From assembly GCA_052400665.1 (NCBI GenBank), contig JBQTGK010000014.1: DNA of 64,000 nt; one strand, written 5' to 3'. Origin of the DNA: JBQTGK01 sp052400665. Its GTDB lineage: Bacteria; Bacteroidota; Bacteroidia; Bacteroidales; Marinifilaceae. A program made the translations under genes and the position numbers. Below are positions 29,601 to 37,671 of the stretch, one piece after another (the stretch's first letter is position 1; each line of letters starts with the position of its first letter). Under the pieces are notes generated by a model that was not told where the DNA came from, did not search any database, and saw nothing but the letters and a program-made list of their open reading frames with translations.

Positions 29601-29705
29601 AATCTCAATACCTTTTTTGTTCAGAAAATCAACAATTGTAGATATTCCAACATTGAATTCTCTTGCTAGTTTACTAAGTCTTATATTTTTATTGACTTTT
29701 GCCAT
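26700..29705 (-). CDS. infB: Translation initiation factor IF-2
   Basis: IF-2 is the GTPase that places fMet-tRNA on the 30S subunit. The 1001-residue chain has an IF2 N-terminal helix domain (SKLAREFNVGISTIVDFLNKK), then about 350 residues rich in Lys, Glu, Pro and Gln. The G domain shows GHVDHGKTSLLD (about 507), DTPGHEAF (about 552) and NKID (about 608). IF2 domains II, III and C2 follow. The linker repeats the motif VVGKIDLD three times (about 109, 216 and, as VVGKIELP, 286). It is the last gene of the rimP-nusA-infB operon and is closed by a terminator. Confidence 0.97.
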   Translation of the reverse strand: MAKVNKNIRLSKLAREFNVGISTIVDFLNKKGIEIDSNPNTKVSGDTYTILAKEYSSDLNLKKESEKVNLKSTREKKETISLNSNSEETAKEETVEKTQEKTPAENPVKVVGKIDLDALKPKSKQAKPEVAEVKKEKVEEVKPKVVKAEKKVEKPTKEAKPKKVEKPQPVKEEVTEKPSEPAEKPAKDDQSVKMESPKKEEKTHPSKKDSKEELKVVGKIDLDSLNQKTRPAKKTKAEKEVERREKQKASAQHQSQKRGNAPAEKTGAKEEIFKSSTQKLSGPTVVGKIELPVEKKSSNGNKDKAGNQQRKKRKRIKKDSEKVNVANQSGQGKPGQGRQQGNQQGNRQKPGGGKFNKLKKKRVVKKEVSEEDVQKQIKDTLARLTSKGGKSKGARHRREKREIASAKQQELAEQAAAEKNVLKLTEFVTVNELATMMEVPVTNIIATCMGLGLFVSINQRLDAETIAIVADEFDYKAEFVSVELQESIEEEVDAEEDLVDRPPIVTVMGHVDHGKTSLLDYIRHANVIAGEAGGITQHIGAYNVALEDGRKITFLDTPGHEAFTAMRARGAQVTDIAIIIVAADDNVMPQTIEAINHASAAGVPIVFAINKIDKPGADVDRIKSELANMNYMTEDWGGKYQCQEISAKNGVNIEELLEKVLLEAELLEAKANPNKRAIGSVIESSLDKGRGYVTTLLVQAGTLKVGDVLLAGSYTGHVKAMFNERGNRIETVGPSEPALILGLNGAPQAGDNFNVMESEKEARNIANKREQLQREQGLRTQKHITLDEIGRRIAIGNFQELNVIVKGDVDGSIEALSDSLIKLSTEEIQVNVIHKAVGQISESDVMLATASNAIIIGFQVRPSIGARKLAEKEEIDIRLYSIIYDAIEELKSAMEGMLSPEIKEEIVATVEVLETFKISKVGTIAGCIVREGKIKRSSRIRLIRDGIVIHTGTLGSLKRFKDDAKEVVKGYECGLNIEKYNDIKVGDMVEAFEETEVKKKL

Positions 29706-29769
29706 ATTTATAAGTTAACTGTTAAAATGTGCCGTTTCAATAATTTTATGAGGAATTACCTAAAGCGGA

Positions 29770-31002
29770 TTATTCAAATTCGGATTTAAAAACGTTTAAA
29801 ATTTCATTAATAGTTTCAATTTCCAAATCTGTTCTCTTTTCCAATTCCTCAGCCGAAAGTTCCAATACGCTTCTTGCAGTATCGCAACCAATTTTCTTCA
29901 ATTCATCAATGATCCAACTGTCAATCTCATCGGCAAACTCCGAAAGATTAACATCTTCTTCGCTCTCATCAGCTGCTTTTTCGCGATATACATCAATTTC
30001 GTATCCTGTAAGCTGACTGGCTAGTTTAATATTTAAACCACCTTTACCAATTGCTAATGAAACCTCTTCAGGATTCAAATATACATCAGCGCGCCCGTCT
30101 TCTTCTAAAATCTTCACAGAAGAAACTTTTGCAGGATTTAATGATCTTGTAATAAACAATTGCTTGTTGGTTGTATAATTGATTACATCAATGTTCTCAT
30201 TTTTTAATTCACGAACAATACCATGTATTCTCGATCCTTTCATTCCCACACAAGCTCCAACAGGATCAATTCTTTCGTCGTACGATTCAACAGCAACTTT
30301 AGCTCTCTCACCAGGGATACGAACGATTTTTTTAATGGTTATTAGTCCATCGAAAATTTCAGGAACTTCTAGTTCAAATAATCTCTCAAGGAATACAGGA
30401 GAAGTTCTCGAAATAATAATTAACGGGCTATTGTTTTTCACTTCTACACGAATAACAACAGCTCTTATCGACTCTCCTTTACGGAAATAGTCAGATGGTA
30501 TTTGTTCTGTTTTTGGAAGAATTAGTTCATTGCCTTCATCATCCAAAATTAAAATTTCTTTTTTCCAGATCTGATAAACCTCACCAGTAATAATTTCACC
30601 AATACGATCTTTGTAATTATTAAAGATATTATCTTTTTCTAATTCCAAAATACGGGCTGAAAGATTCTGACGTAATGTTAAAATTGATCGTCTTCCGAAA
30701 TCTAAAAATTTAACTTCATCGGTTACTTCTTCTCCAAGTTCATAATCCTCTTCAATCTTTTTTGCTTCGGAAAGTGAAATTTGAAGATTCGAATCTTCAA
30801 CTTCTCCATCTGCAACCACCTCACGGTTTCTCCAGATTTCCAAGTCACCTTTATCTGGGTTTATAATTATATCAAAATTTTCATCGGTACCATAGTTCTT
30901 TAATAGAAGATTTCTAAATACATCTTCTAAAACACTCATCATGGTAGCACGATCGATGTTTTTCAATTCTTTAAATTCTGAAAAAGTCTCAATAAGATTC
31001 AT
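29770..31002 (-). CDS. nusA: Transcription termination/antitermination protein NusA
   Basis: NusA binds RNA polymerase and controls pausing, termination and rRNA antitermination. The protein has 410 residues: an N-terminal polymerase-binding domain, an S1 domain (about 135-200), and tandem KH domains with GACVGMKGSRIHGIVREL (about 245) and NPEEVSLAIGKGGLNIKLA (about 310). A short acidic C-terminal tail includes a helical repeat. It sits between rimP (20 bp upstream) and infB (64 bp downstream), the classical order. Confidence 0.96.
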   Translation of the reverse strand: MNLIETFSEFKELKNIDRATMMSVLEDVFRNLLLKNYGTDENFDIIINPDKGDLEIWRNREVVADGEVEDSNLQISLSEAKKIEEDYELGEEVTDEVKFLDFGRRSILTLRQNLSARILELEKDNIFNNYKDRIGEIITGEVYQIWKKEILILDDEGNELILPKTEQIPSDYFRKGESIRAVVIRVEVKNNSPLIIISRTSPVFLERLFELEVPEIFDGLITIKKIVRIPGERAKVAVESYDERIDPVGACVGMKGSRIHGIVRELKNENIDVINYTTNKQLFITRSLNPAKVSSVKILEEDGRADVYLNPEEVSLAIGKGGLNIKLASQLTGYEIDVYREKAADESEEDVNLSEFADEIDSWIIDELKKIGCDTARSVLELSAEELEKRTDLEIETINEILNVFKSEFE

Positions 31003-31022
31003 GTTATTCAGCTGTTTACTTG

Positions 31023-31487
31023 TTAAAAAGTAATGATATCTTTTGTTGTTTTAATTTGATCAAAAGTGAAAGTGTATGGCGTAAGAATGACTTGCTTCTT
31101 CTTTTTACCTTCAACTTTTACTTTCTCTTCAACCTCAACTGTTATTTCGTTTTCACCTACGGTGATTAATTTCCCTTTTTGTTTTAATCCCTCGGTAGTA
31201 AGGATTTCCACATCTTTACCAATGTTTTTATGGTATTGTTGAATGACCTGGAATGGTTGACCGATTCCTGCCGAAGCAACCTGAAGTTCAAAATCTTCAA
31301 TATCTCGATCAAAGTTTTTTTCAATTGCCCGACTTAACTCAATACAGGTGCTAATTGGTACACCATCCATACTGTCAATCATTACTGAAATTGCATTACT
31401 CGTCGATACAGTTATATCCACAATGAATAGATCTGTATCGGCAATCTCTTTTTCAACAATTTCAAGTACATTTTTTTTATCAATCAT
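31023..31487 (-). CDS. rimP: Ribosome maturation factor RimP
   Basis: RimP helps assemble the 30S subunit. I place the start at the ATG at 31487, giving 154 residues that begin MIDKKNVLEIVEKEIADTD. The open frame extends 34 codons further upstream, but that part overlaps the promoter and leader hairpin. Conserved features are TSNAISVMIDSMDGVPISTCIELSR-like strands (split about 28-55) and FELQVASAGIGQPF (about 69-82). The C-terminal Sm-like domain ends the chain. It is the first gene of the rimP-nusA-infB operon. Confidence 0.93.
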   Translation of the reverse strand: MIDKKNVLEIVEKEIADTDLFIVDITVSTSNAISVMIDSMDGVPISTCIELSRAIEKNFDRDIEDFELQVASAGIGQPFQVIQQYHKNIGKDVEILTTEGLKQKGKLITVGENEITVEVEEKVKVEGKKKKQVILTPYTFTFDQIKTTKDIITF

Positions 31488-31509
31488 ATATCGGTTAATG
31501 TCAATAAAA

Positions 31510-31530
31510 TAGGGGACTTTCCGCCCCCTA
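31510..31530 (-). promoter_or_regulatory. Leader hairpin in the rimP-nusA-infB 5' UTR
   Basis: Read on the minus strand, TAGGGG (31530-31525) can pair with CCCCTA (31515-31510) around a 9-nt loop and is followed by ATTTTATTG. It lies between the predicted transcription start and the rimP ATG. It could be a weak attenuator or protein-binding hairpin. This is inference from the fold only. Confidence 0.45.
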
Positions 31531-31558
31531 AAGTACACGTTACTTTTACTTTTCGATG

Positions 31559-31590
31559 CAAAATTAGAGATAAATGTTTTAAAAAGCAAA
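31559..31590 (-). promoter_or_regulatory. Promoter of the rimP-nusA-infB operon
   Basis: On the minus strand TTTG (31590-31587), a 20-bp spacer and TAATTTTG (31566-31559) match the Bacteroidota promoter exactly. The start would be near 31552, leaving a leader of about 65 nt before rimP. Confidence 0.85.
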
Positions 31591-31834
31591 TGGCATTCCT
31601 CTAAATTATTGGATTCTAACTCCTAAAGAATTTTTTTTTATTAAAAGCCTTACTTTTTTACGATATAATTTTAATAATTTTTGGTTTAATATTCAGTTGG
31701 ATAAATATTTAGCTCTGCTTAGTTCATTGGGCTTACTATGAAACCTGCATTTCAATAAGTGATGATTTTTTTCTTTCATAGGCATTTTATTCAGCTTTTT
31801 ATACATTTGTTTTAAACTCAATTCTTTAGTGTGT

Positions 31835-33097
31835 ATGTCTGAAATTAATAGAGTAAAAAAGAAGATTGTTAACGATCCGGTTCATGGTTTTATTCATATT
31901 CCCAATGGAATTTCCAGTTATTTAGTGGAGCATCCATTTTTTCAGCGTTTAAGAAGAATAAAACAGCTGGGCTTAACGTATTTGGTTTTTCCTGGTGCAT
32001 TTCATAACCGTTTTCAGCATGCATTAGGAGCTACCTATTTAATGGGACTGGCAATTGAAGTTTTGCGATCGAAGGGTAATGAGATTACCGATGAAGAGGA
32101 AGAAGCAGTATGTGCTGCTATTTTATTGCATGATATTGGGCATGGTCCTTTCTCGCATGCTCTCGAATATAGTATTGTAGAGGGAATTACACACGAGAAA
32201 ATTTCAGATCTGTTTATGAATCGCCTTAATCAACAGTTTAATGGTGAGCTCGATTTGGCTATTCAGATTTTTAATAATAAATACCCTAAGCGATTTTTAA
32301 ATCAGTTGGTTTCCAGCCAGCTCGATATGGATCGTTTGGATTATTTGCGTCGCGATAGTTTCTTTTCCGGTGTTACCGAGGGTGTGGTGGGTTCTGCAAG
32401 AATTATAAAAATGCTTGATGTGCGTAAGGATAATTTAGTGGTGGAGGCTAAAGGAATATACTCAATCGAGAAATTCTTAATTGCTCGCAGACTAATGTAC
32501 TGGCAAGTTTATTTGCATAAAACAGTTATTGCAGCCGAAGAGATGATGGTTTATGTGCTAAAAAGAGCAAAATATTTGGCCGAACGAGGAGAGGAACTTT
32601 TTACAACGCCAGCATTGCGTTATTTTCTGTATAATAAGGTTGGAATTGACAGGTTTGAGAGTTTAGAGCCGATTGAAAATGGTCGCAGCGCATTGGAAGT
32701 TTTTGCAGATCTTGATGATGATGATATTATGGTATGCATTAAAGTATGGTCGAAGCACAGCGATAAAGTATTGTCTTACATGAGTAGGTGTATCCGCGAC
32801 AGACGCTTGTTTAAGATAGAAATACAAAAAACAGAATTTACTGCCGACTATATTCAGAAAGTACGAAGCGAAATAAAAAGCTTTTTTGGGTGTTCCGATC
32901 ATGCGCTCGATTTTTTGGTGATATCTGGTGATATTAGTAATAATGCCTACAGTTCGGGAGAAGATCATATTAGCATTTTAAATAAAGATGAGACTTGTTG
33001 CGATATTGCTGAAGCATCGGATATGTTGAATGTTGATGTTTTATCTAAAACGGTGAAAAAATTCTATCTCTGCTATCCAAAAATTAACTTCGCTTAA
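31835..33097 (+). CDS. HD-domain phosphohydrolase (dNTPase/SAMHD-like)
   Basis: This 420-residue cytoplasmic protein begins MSEINRVKKKIVNDPVHGFI. The metal-binding histidine and aspartate residues are in FHNRFQHALGATYLMG (about 54-69) and LLHDIGHGPFSHALE (about 92-106), with a later LDMDRLDYLRRDSF (about 165). This is the layout of the HD hydrolases related to SAMHD1 and bacterial dGTPases, which act on dNTPs or related nucleotides. A GTG codon two codons upstream (31829) is also possible. The substrate is not evident. It is divergent from the rimP operon. Confidence 0.88.
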   Translation: MSEINRVKKKIVNDPVHGFIHIPNGISSYLVEHPFFQRLRRIKQLGLTYLVFPGAFHNRFQHALGATYLMGLAIEVLRSKGNEITDEEEEAVCAAILLHDIGHGPFSHALEYSIVEGITHEKISDLFMNRLNQQFNGELDLAIQIFNNKYPKRFLNQLVSSQLDMDRLDYLRRDSFFSGVTEGVVGSARIIKMLDVRKDNLVVEAKGIYSIEKFLIARRLMYWQVYLHKTVIAAEEMMVYVLKRAKYLAERGEELFTTPALRYFLYNKVGIDRFESLEPIENGRSALEVFADLDDDDIMVCIKVWSKHSDKVLSYMSRCIRDRRLFKIEIQKTEFTADYIQKVRSEIKSFFGCSDHALDFLVISGDISNNAYSSGEDHISILNKDETCCDIAEASDMLNVDVLSKTVKKFYLCYPKINFA

Positions 33098-33175
33098 TCT
33101 TAAGGGTGGGGTTGCTTTATGTTGCAGATATTCAGGATTTAAGTGCTTGTAAATTGGGCTTAATCTGGAAAAAAA

Positions 33176-33206
33176 TTTTATCTGCGTTAAATAATTGTTA
33201 GATTTG
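33176..33206 (+). promoter_or_regulatory. Possible promoter of the lpx operon
   Basis: TAGATTTG at 33199-33206 fits the TAnnTTTG box. TTTT at 33176-33179, 19 bp upstream, is an imperfect -33 element. It would give a leader of about 105 nt before lpxD. Confidence 0.4.
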
Positions 33207-33317
33207 CAGAAATTTTTTTCGTATTAATCAGATATATTGGAGGGTTAGGCTTTAGAATAATAAGGGCCAATTCTTTGTTTGAAAAAAACAAAATGTATCT
33301 GATAAAAAACAGAACAA

Positions 33318-34358
33318 ATGAACTTTACGGCACAAGATATTGCAGAGTTCCTTAATGGAGAAGTTGATGGCGACGATAGTGTTGCAGTAAACAATGTATC
33401 CAAAATTGAAGAAGGAAAACCAGGAACTCTATCTTTTTTAGCAAATCCTAAATACGAACATTATATCTACACTACCAATTCATCAATTGTATTGGTAAAT
33501 AAGGATTTTAAAGCAGAGAAAGAAATTTCGGCTACTTTAATTCGTGTTGATGATGCATACCAGTCTTTGGCAAAATTGCTTGAGATGTATGAGCAGAGTA
33601 AACCACAAAAAATTGGAGTGGAAGAGCCGTCGTATGTTAGTAAAACAGCCACTATTGGCGAAAAACCTTATATTGGTGCTTTTGCTTATATTGGAACTAA
33701 CGTAAAAATTGGAACTAACGTAAAAATTTATCCTCATGTCTATGTGGGCGATAATGTTGTAATTGGCGACAATACCATTCTGAATTCGGGAGTAAAAATC
33801 TACGATAGTTGTAAAATTGGATCGGATTGTATTTTTCATTCGGGGGTAGTAATTGGTGGCGACGGATTTGGTTTTGCACCTTCCTCGGCTAATGATTATA
33901 AAAAAGTTCCTCAGGTGGGAAATGTGATAATAGAAGATTATGTTGAGATTGGTTCTAACACTTGTGTGGACCGTGCTACAATGGGATCGACCATTATTCG
34001 TAAAGGTGTAAAACTGGATAATCTTATTCAGGTTGCACACAATGTAGAAATAGAAGAAAATACTGTTATTGCATCGCAAACAGGTCTTGCAGGAAGTACT
34101 AAAATTGGTAAAAATTGCATGATTGGCGGACAAGTTGGTTTTGCCGGGCACCTGTCTGTTGCAAATGAAGTTAAAATAGCCGCTCAATCGGGTATTGGCA
34201 AAAACATTAAAAAAGAGGGTGCTGTTGTTCAGGGATCGCCAGCATTTGAATTTGGACCTTATCAAAAATCTTATGTATTGTTTAAAAATCTGCCAAAGAT
34301 GAGAGAACAACTTATGGATTTAGAGAAACAGGTAAAGAAGATTCAAGAGGAGAAATAG
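33318..34358 (+). CDS. lpxD: UDP-3-O-(3-hydroxyacyl)glucosamine N-acyltransferase
   Basis: LpxD adds the second 3-hydroxyacyl chain to the lipid A precursor. The 346-residue chain has the uridine-binding N-terminal domain (MNFTAQDIAEFLNGEVDGD, PGTLSFLANPKYEHYIY) and a long left-handed beta-helix of hexapeptide repeats (GAFAYIGTNVKIGTNVKIYP and onward). The catalytic histidine region is QVAHNVEIEENTVIASQTG (about 239). A C-terminal helix ends the protein. It is followed 50 bp later by lpxC/fabZ, and lpxA comes after, forming one lipid A operon. Confidence 0.96.
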   Translation: MNFTAQDIAEFLNGEVDGDDSVAVNNVSKIEEGKPGTLSFLANPKYEHYIYTTNSSIVLVNKDFKAEKEISATLIRVDDAYQSLAKLLEMYEQSKPQKIGVEEPSYVSKTATIGEKPYIGAFAYIGTNVKIGTNVKIYPHVYVGDNVVIGDNTILNSGVKIYDSCKIGSDCIFHSGVVIGGDGFGFAPSSANDYKKVPQVGNVIIEDYVEIGSNTCVDRATMGSTIIRKGVKLDNLIQVAHNVEIEENTVIASQTGLAGSTKIGKNCMIGGQVGFAGHLSVANEVKIAAQSGIGKNIKKEGAVVQGSPAFEFGPYQKSYVLFKNLPKMREQLMDLEKQVKKIQEEK

Positions 34359-34408
34359 GGGGATTTCTATTTCCGAAATAGTATATCAAAAACATTATTG
34401 TCGGTTTT

Positions 34409-35800
34409 ATGGCAGATAAGCAGAGAACATTAGCAAAAGAATTTACATTAACAGGAAAAGGGCTTCACACGGGTTTAGAGGTGTCTATTAAATTTGTACC
34501 TGCTCCTGAAAATCATGGATATCAGTTTAAACGAGTAGATCTTGAAGGGCAACCAATAGTAAAGGCAAGTGCCGAATTTGTTGGAGATACATCGAGAGGG
34601 ACTGTTTTGGAAAAAGGAGAGTTTAAAGTACAAACCATCGAACATGCTTTATCGGCATTGTATGGAATGGAAGTGGACAACTGCATGATTGAGATGAATT
34701 CTCCAGAGCCTCCAATTTTAGATGGAAGTGCAAAGTTTTATGTAGATGGAATTTTGAAAGCAGGTATTGTTGAGCAGAATGCAGAACGTGAATATTACCT
34801 CGTTAAAGAGCCAATTACCTATAAAGATGAAGCCCGCGGTTCGGAGTTAACAATTCTTCCTGATAATGAATATAGTGTAGATGCTATGATTTCTTTCGAT
34901 TCGAAAGTCTTGAGAAATCAATATGCAAGATTAACATCATTAAAGGATTATGAAAATGAGATTTCGATGTGTCGTACCTTTGTTTTTGTACGTGAGCTGG
35001 AATTCTTATTAAATAATAATTTGGTAAAAGGAGGTGATCTGGATAACGCCATTGTAATTATGGATCAGGTTATGGACCAAAAAGAGCTTAACCGAATTGC
35101 AGATTTATTCGATCATCAGCATGTGGAAGTAAAAGAAGGGATTCTTAGTAATCTCGAACTTTATTTCGAGAATGAATGTGCGCGTCATAAATTACTTGAT
35201 GTAATGGGTGATCTTGCTCTGTGTGGTAAGTTCATTAAAGGAAAGGTGATTGCATCTTGTCCGGGTCACGGACCCAATACCGAAATGGCAAAATTATTAA
35301 TCAAACGAATTAAAAAAGAAATGGGAAAAGATTCAGTTCCGGCTTACGACCCAAATAAAGAGCCAGTATTAGACATTAATGGAATAATGGGTTTATTGCC
35401 GCACCGTCCGCCTTTTTTGTTGGTTGACAAAATTATTGATATTAAGGAAGACTCTATTGTAGGTGTTAAGAATGTAACAATGAATGAGCCTTTCTTTGTT
35501 GGTCACTTTCCGGGAGAACCAGTAATGCCAGGTGTACTTATGGTCGAAGCTATGGCTCAATGTGGAGGTATTTTGGTATTAAATCAGGTCGATGATCCTG
35601 AGAATTATTCTACTTACTTCCTAACTCAAAACAACATTAAGTTTAGACGAAAAGTTGTTCCCGGAGATACTCTTATTTTTAAATTGCAGTTTTTATCTCC
35701 AATTCGTAGGGGAGTTGCTAATATGCGCGGTTTAGCTTTTGTTGGTGATACTGTTGTTGCAGAAGGTGAGTTTATGGCTCAGATTGCAAAAAAGAAATAG
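34409..35800 (+). CDS. lpxC/fabZ: Bifunctional LpxC deacetylase / FabZ dehydratase
   Basis: This 463-residue fusion joins two enzymes that compete for the same 3-hydroxyacyl-ACP pool. Residues 1 to about 300 are LpxC, the zinc deacetylase that commits UDP-acylglucosamine to lipid A. Its zinc ligands lie in EHALSALYGMEVDN (about 74) and ARHKLLDVMGDLALCG (about 258). Residues from about 325 to 463 are FabZ, the 3-hydroxyacyl-ACP dehydratase. It has LPHRPPFLLVDKI (about 330) and the catalytic His/Glu segment GHFPGEPVMPGVLMVEAMAQ (about 369). The fusion is characteristic of Bacteroidota. It sits between lpxD and lpxA. Confidence 0.97.
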   Translation: MADKQRTLAKEFTLTGKGLHTGLEVSIKFVPAPENHGYQFKRVDLEGQPIVKASAEFVGDTSRGTVLEKGEFKVQTIEHALSALYGMEVDNCMIEMNSPEPPILDGSAKFYVDGILKAGIVEQNAEREYYLVKEPITYKDEARGSELTILPDNEYSVDAMISFDSKVLRNQYARLTSLKDYENEISMCRTFVFVRELEFLLNNNLVKGGDLDNAIVIMDQVMDQKELNRIADLFDHQHVEVKEGILSNLELYFENECARHKLLDVMGDLALCGKFIKGKVIASCPGHGPNTEMAKLLIKRIKKEMGKDSVPAYDPNKEPVLDINGIMGLLPHRPPFLLVDKIIDIKEDSIVGVKNVTMNEPFFVGHFPGEPVMPGVLMVEAMAQCGGILVLNQVDDPENYSTYFLTQNNIKFRRKVVPGDTLIFKLQFLSPIRRGVANMRGLAFVGDTVVAEGEFMAQIAKKK

Positions 35801-35867
35801 ATACTAACTACTACCAGACAGATCATTCTTTGAATTTATGGTTTGTTTGTAATGAAATATAAAAAAA

Positions 35868-36650
35868 ATGAAGCAACCGTTAGCATACGTGCATCCAGAG
35901 GCAAAAATCGCTGATAATGTAGTGATTGAGCCATTCGTAACGATTGATAAAAATGTTGTGATTGAGGAAGGAACCCGAATTGGTTCTAACGCAACCATTT
36001 TAGAGGGAACCCGAATTGGTAAAAACTGTACTGTTTTTCCTGGAGCTGTAATTGGAGCAGTTCCACAAGATTTAAAGTTCCGTGGCGAAACAACAACTGT
36101 TGAAATAGGTGATAATACAACCATTCGAGAATGTGTAACCATTAATAGAGGAACAGCAGCAAAAGGAAAAACAATTGTAGGTAACAATTGTTTGCTGATG
36201 GCCTATTCTCACATCGCTCACGACTGTATTTTAGGGAACAACATTATTGTTGGTAATGCATCGCAAATTGCAGGTGAAGTTATTATTGATGACTTTGCAA
36301 TTCTAAGTGGATTAGTAGCTGTTCACCAGTTTGTTCATATTGGTTCTCATGTTATGGTATCAGGCGGATCATTGGTTCGTAAGGATATTCCTCCTTATGT
36401 GAAAGCTGGTCGTGAACCGGTTTCATACATTGGTGTGAACTCAATTGGATTGCGTCGTCGTGAGTTTGGAAACGAAAAAATTCGTGAAATTCAGGATGTA
36501 TATCGTTACCTGTACCAAAAAGGAATGAATAATTTTAAAGCTTTAGAAGCGATTGAGGCCGAAATGCCTGCTTCTCCCGAGCGTGATGAAATTATTCTTT
36601 TTGTGAAGAATTCTAAGCGTGGGATCATGAGAGGTTATTTTCCAGATTGA
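35868..36650 (+). CDS. lpxA: Acyl-ACP--UDP-N-acetylglucosamine O-acyltransferase
   Basis: LpxA performs the first acylation of lipid A synthesis. The protein has 260 residues. Hexapeptide repeats form the beta-helix from about residue 5 to 170. The catalytic histidine lies in LMAYSHIAHDC (about 107-117), and GLVAVHQFVHIGSHVMVSGGS (split about 148-168) is conserved. The C-terminal helical domain (GVNSIGLRRREFGNEKIREI) is present. It is the last gene of the lpxD-lpxC/fabZ-lpxA operon and is closed by a terminator. Confidence 0.97.
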   Translation: MKQPLAYVHPEAKIADNVVIEPFVTIDKNVVIEEGTRIGSNATILEGTRIGKNCTVFPGAVIGAVPQDLKFRGETTTVEIGDNTTIRECVTINRGTAAKGKTIVGNNCLLMAYSHIAHDCILGNNIIVGNASQIAGEVIIDDFAILSGLVAVHQFVHIGSHVMVSGGSLVRKDIPPYVKAGREPVSYIGVNSIGLRRREFGNEKIREIQDVYRYLYQKGMNNFKALEAIEAEMPASPERDEIILFVKNSKRGIMRGYFPD

Positions 36651-36669
36651 TATATCGCAAACAGCATAA

Positions 36670-36708
36670 AAAAAAGTGAGATCTTCGTGAGAGGGTCTCA
36701 CTTTTTTT
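36670..36708 (+). terminator. Rho-independent terminator after lpxA
   Basis: GTGAGA (36676-36681) pairs with TCTCAC (36696-36701), extended by flanking A and T runs, and is followed by TTTTTTT. Confidence 0.88.
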
Positions 36709-36719
36709 ATTTGCTTCTC

Positions 36720-36831
36720 TTCAGGAAATTGTAAAGTGTTTTGGGATTATTCACCTATTTAATGGGGGTTATTTAGATGTATTCACTTTGTACAGAATTT
36801 AAATTGAAGGAAATTATTTTATGAATTTAAT
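36720..36831. repeat. Left direct repeat of the RAYT element
   Basis: The stretch begins TTCAGGAAATTGTAAAGTGT and continues TTTGGGATTATTCACCTATT. It is repeated with scattered changes at 37391-37508 in the same orientation. Confidence 0.8.
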
Positions 36832-36921
36832 GCCTCGGAGAGGTAAAAGGTGAATAACCACCCGGGAATCGGGTGGTATGTATGCAATGTACAAGATTTC
36901 CCCTGAAAGGGGTAAATTCAA

Positions 36922-37371
36922 TTATTTTAAGAAATACTTTTCATTAATTTCTATACCATCTTCTATTAATAATCTGCGAAGTTCTTCAGTAAAAGACTCT
37001 TTTTTGTGGTGGTTTTGTTGATTTTTGATATAGTTAATAATTTGTTCTTTTTCATGAAATGATTTTGTGAGAGCAGCATATCCATCAGCCCATCCTTTAA
37101 AATCTTTAAATTCGGGTTGTTGTTTTAACCAAATTGAAGATGATGTTTTTAAATCTCTTAAAAAATCAGCAAGAGCTATACTAGGATGAAGATCGCTTAA
37201 TAAATGTATGTGTTCTTCCATTCCATTTATTCGGTATAGATGACATTGTTTATTCTTGATAATTCCGAGTAGGTAGGCGAATAGTTTTTTGGAATGTTCT
37301 GTTGGGATGGTCTTTTCACTTCTTTTAGTTCTGAAAATAATGTGGTAATAGATTTGTTTGTAGCTACTCAT
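36922..37371 (-). CDS. REP-associated tyrosine transposase (IS200-like, Y1)
   Basis: The protein is 149 residues from the ATG at 37371. The frame is open 18 codons further, but that part is the direct repeat and is unlikely to be coding. It opens MSSYKQIYYHIIFRTKRS, a form typical of IS200-type transposases. The HUH motif is HIHLL in INGMEEHIHLLSDLHPS (about 49-65). The likely catalytic tyrosine is in QIINYIKNQQNHH (about 113). These enzymes nick single-stranded DNA at hairpins. It is full length and may be functional. Confidence 0.88.
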   Translation of the reverse strand: MSSYKQIYYHIIFRTKRSEKTIPTEHSKKLFAYLLGIIKNKQCHLYRINGMEEHIHLLSDLHPSIALADFLRDLKTSSSIWLKQQPEFKDFKGWADGYAALTKSFHEKEQIINYIKNQQNHHKKESFTEELRRLLIEDGIEINEKYFLK

Positions 37372-37390
37372 AAGTTCTCTGTTTATCCCC

Positions 37391-37508
37391 TTCAGGGAAT
37401 TGTAAAGTGTTTTGGGATTATCCACCTATTTCATAGGTGGTTACTCAAATTTAATCACTTCGTGACAGAATTTCAATTGAAAGAAAATATTCTTTATAAG
37501 AATTTAAT
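37391..37508. repeat. Right direct repeat of the RAYT element
   Basis: This is the second copy, beginning TTCAGGGAATTGTAAAGTGT. It lies just upstream of the transposase start and contains the palindrome CCACCTATTTCATAGGTGG, whose arm is degenerate in the left copy. Confidence 0.8.
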
Positions 37509-37671
37509 ACTTGGTTAATAAAGGCAACCTAATTCAGACCAATGCAACGCATTGGGTTAGTTGATAACGAATAGATGGATTCGCCCTGAAAGGGCAGGTT
37601 AAATTGTGAAGAATTTTAAAATCAGTTTTTTGTTTTTTAGAGAATTGATAAGAAGGACAGAATAAGTTAGT

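Larger units (their letters stand above)
36720..37595 (-). mobile_element. REP/RAYT-like element with IS200-type transposase
   Basis: A single HUH transposase gene on the minus strand is bracketed by two diverged direct repeats of about 112-118 bp and several small hairpins. The outer hairpins share a core: CCCCTGAAAGGGG at 36900-36912 and GCCCTGAAAGGGC at 37583-37595. Others are ACCACCCG/CGGGTGGT (36857-36877), the 19-nt palindrome CCACCTATTTCATAGGTGG (37422-37440) and CCAATGC/GCATTGG (37539-37555). The layout resembles RAYT genes with their REP sequences. The exact element ends are not defined. Confidence 0.65.

Noticed and set aside
31488..31589. 34-codon extension of RimP
   Set aside because: It covers the predicted promoter and leader hairpin and does not resemble RimP N-termini.
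33537..34310. 257-codon minus-strand frame opposite lpxD
   Set aside because: It is long because of the repetitive hexapeptide coding pattern on the other strand. lpxD is clearly the real gene.
37372..37425. N-terminal extension of the RAYT protein (MDNPKTLYNSLKG)
   Set aside because: This part is the direct repeat itself. The second copy of the repeat at the other side is not coding, and the family starts at the MSSYKQIYYH segment.
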